From: Shewanella sp. KX20019
GTDB taxonomy: Bacteria; Pseudomonadota; Gammaproteobacteria; Enterobacterales; Shewanellaceae
Direction of reading: 5' to 3'
Assembly (NCBI RefSeq): GCF_016757755.1
Contig: NZ_CP068437.1
Location: forward strand, 372,001-436,000
DNA length: 64,000 bases
The notes under the pieces were generated by a model. It had not been told where the DNA came from. It made no database searches and was given only the letters and a program-made list of their open reading frames with translations. How positions within the stretch are numbered: the first letter of the stretch is position 1; each line of letters starts with the position of its first letter. Positions 63,112 to 64,000 of this stretch are shown here, piece after piece. Both the position numbers and the translations under genes were made by a program.

Positions 63112-63347
63112 AAAAGTATAACAACGGGTGTTGGGTCACGTTATGACCATGTTTTCAGAGGTTTATATTCATAATGCAAGATAAATCAATATGACAAATT
63201 TTAAAAAAGGCATACTTCTGTTGGTTTTATCAGCGAGTGAATTGAGGCTTGCTATTATCTAGCCGGTAAATACGTTATTTTGCGTGCAAAATCAGGACCG
63301 TAGTCAGCATTGCTGGTGGTTTGTAACCTAATATAAGCCGAGTAAAG

Positions 63348-64000
63348 ATGTATATTGGCAACAAAATAATAGTTTTTATTGTTGGGATTTGTACTCCTAT
63401 TATTATCGCTGCAAGTATTTGTGCGAACCTTTGGTTTGATAGTGAGATTGTTTCATTGCGTGGTTATGCAGTAAGCAAAGAACTTGAGAACATTGAGGAT
63501 ATGCTGAGTAGAGAGTTACAGCTGCTGGAAGTGGTCGCCACTATTTATGCTGCACCTGTATCATCTACAGCGCTTGATGATGTCAGCCAAACCAGTGCAC
63601 TTCTTAATGGCGTAAGTGTGTTTTTCTGGGACAATGGTCTGGTTACCCCGCTGTTAACACAGGACAAGCAACTCGCACAGAGACTTCCTGAGTTACCCAA
63701 ACATCTATTTCATAACCGTGAGCTGATCTCTGGTGCCTATTTTGATGTGCAGCATGACACAGCCTATTTTATCAGTGCAAAGCCATTCTCAACCGATAAA
63801 GCGTCGATTGCCGTTAGAGTGATTCAAGATAATGGCCTTGCACAGTTAGGATTACCGGGCTTTGTAGAGCAGGCGGGAGTGGAGCCTGGCAATGCCAATC
63901 GTGATGTTTTGGTTAGTGGTCAAACGATACAAGCCGCTCTAGATCTCCCCGCTTTTAATGCAAAGCTACCCGTATATATTAATTTGGTATTTTCCAACGG
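63348..64000 (+). CDS. Membrane sensor protein, N-terminal part (cut by the window end)
   Basis: An open frame from ATG 63348 to the window edge, at least 217 residues and without a stop. It starts with a membrane helix (IIVFIVGICTPIIIAASIC) followed by a long periplasmic domain beginning LWFDSEIVSLRGYAVSKELE, rich in helices and resembling CHASE4-type sensor regions. A second membrane helix and a signalling domain (GGDEF/EAL, kinase or chemoreceptor) would be expected beyond the edge, but cannot be seen. Divergent from the spondin operon across 307 bp. Confidence 0.65.
   Translation, partial: MYIGNKIIVFIVGICTPIIIAASICANLWFDSEIVSLRGYAVSKELENIEDMLSRELQLLEVVATIYAAPVSSTALDDVSQTSALLNGVSVFFWDNGLVTPLLTQDKQLAQRLPELPKHLFHNRELISGAYFDVQHDTAYFISAKPFSTDKASIAVRVIQDNGLAQLGLPGFVEQAGVEPGNANRDVLVSGQTIQAALDLPAFNAKLPVYINLVFSN

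Overview
The window reads as chromosomal DNA of a marine gammaproteobacterium, most probably a Shewanella. This is an inference from gene content and order: pdhR-aceE-aceF-lpdA followed by acnB, rsd and hemE; pilBCD running into coaE-zapD-yacG-mutT; nadC divergent from ampDE; tandem M16 peptidases; many c-di-GMP proteins; and numerous short dispersed intergenic repeats. No rRNA, tRNA, CRISPR array, prophage or intact transposase was seen.

Layout. 1-9 kb: a TerB-like protein, a DUF2780 protein, a YciC-like membrane protein, a Sel1-repeat protein, a DUF885-type metallohydrolase, a LysR/Bcr-type transporter divergent pair and the tRNA-modifying DTW protein TapT. 9-18 kb: a PAS-GGDEF-EAL protein, a small charged exported protein, a methyltransferase, an exported HExxH protein, a PilZ protein and two M16 peptidase-family genes. 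18-30 kb (mostly minus strand): pilBCD, a block of tandem repeats, then coaE-zapD-yacG-mutT. An O-antigen-ligase-like gene lies on the opposite strand between pilB and pilA, and a 1.5 kb gene-free stretch separates pilA from nadC. 30-38 kb: ampDE, then pdhR with a clear PdhR operator, aceE, aceF and lpdA. 38-48 kb: a very large propeller-PAS-GGDEF-EAL sensor, a patatin/POTRA/barrel (type Vd) protein and an M13 lipoprotein peptidase. 48-53 kb: a CadC-like regulator convergent with an exported FGE-sulfatase/FN3/CBM-like protein, enclosed by inverted copies of a dispersed repeat. 53-59 kb: HAD phosphatase, acnB, rsd, a candidate small RNA and hemE. 59-63 kb: an apparent operon of two exported spondin-domain proteins, an OmpR-type regulator and its histidine kinase. 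The window ends inside a membrane sensor gene.

How the genes work together. pdhR-aceEF-lpdA, acnB and hemE are central carbon and haem metabolism. The pil genes build a type IV pilus, and the ligase next to pilA may glycosylate it. nadC-ampDE combine NAD synthesis with muropeptide recycling. The spondin/two-component operon has three direct repeats at 11-bp spacing upstream, which suggests autoregulation.

Most of the unexplained signal is intergenic. Points of most interest are a family of TATACCCATC-ended elements in which one copy carries an inverted internal segment and another supplies the start codon of a methyltransferase; a roughly 90-nt RNA candidate with a textbook promoter and terminator between rsd and hemE; the spondin/two-component operon; the pilin-ligase locus; and the repeat-flanked CadC-like/FGE-like pair.
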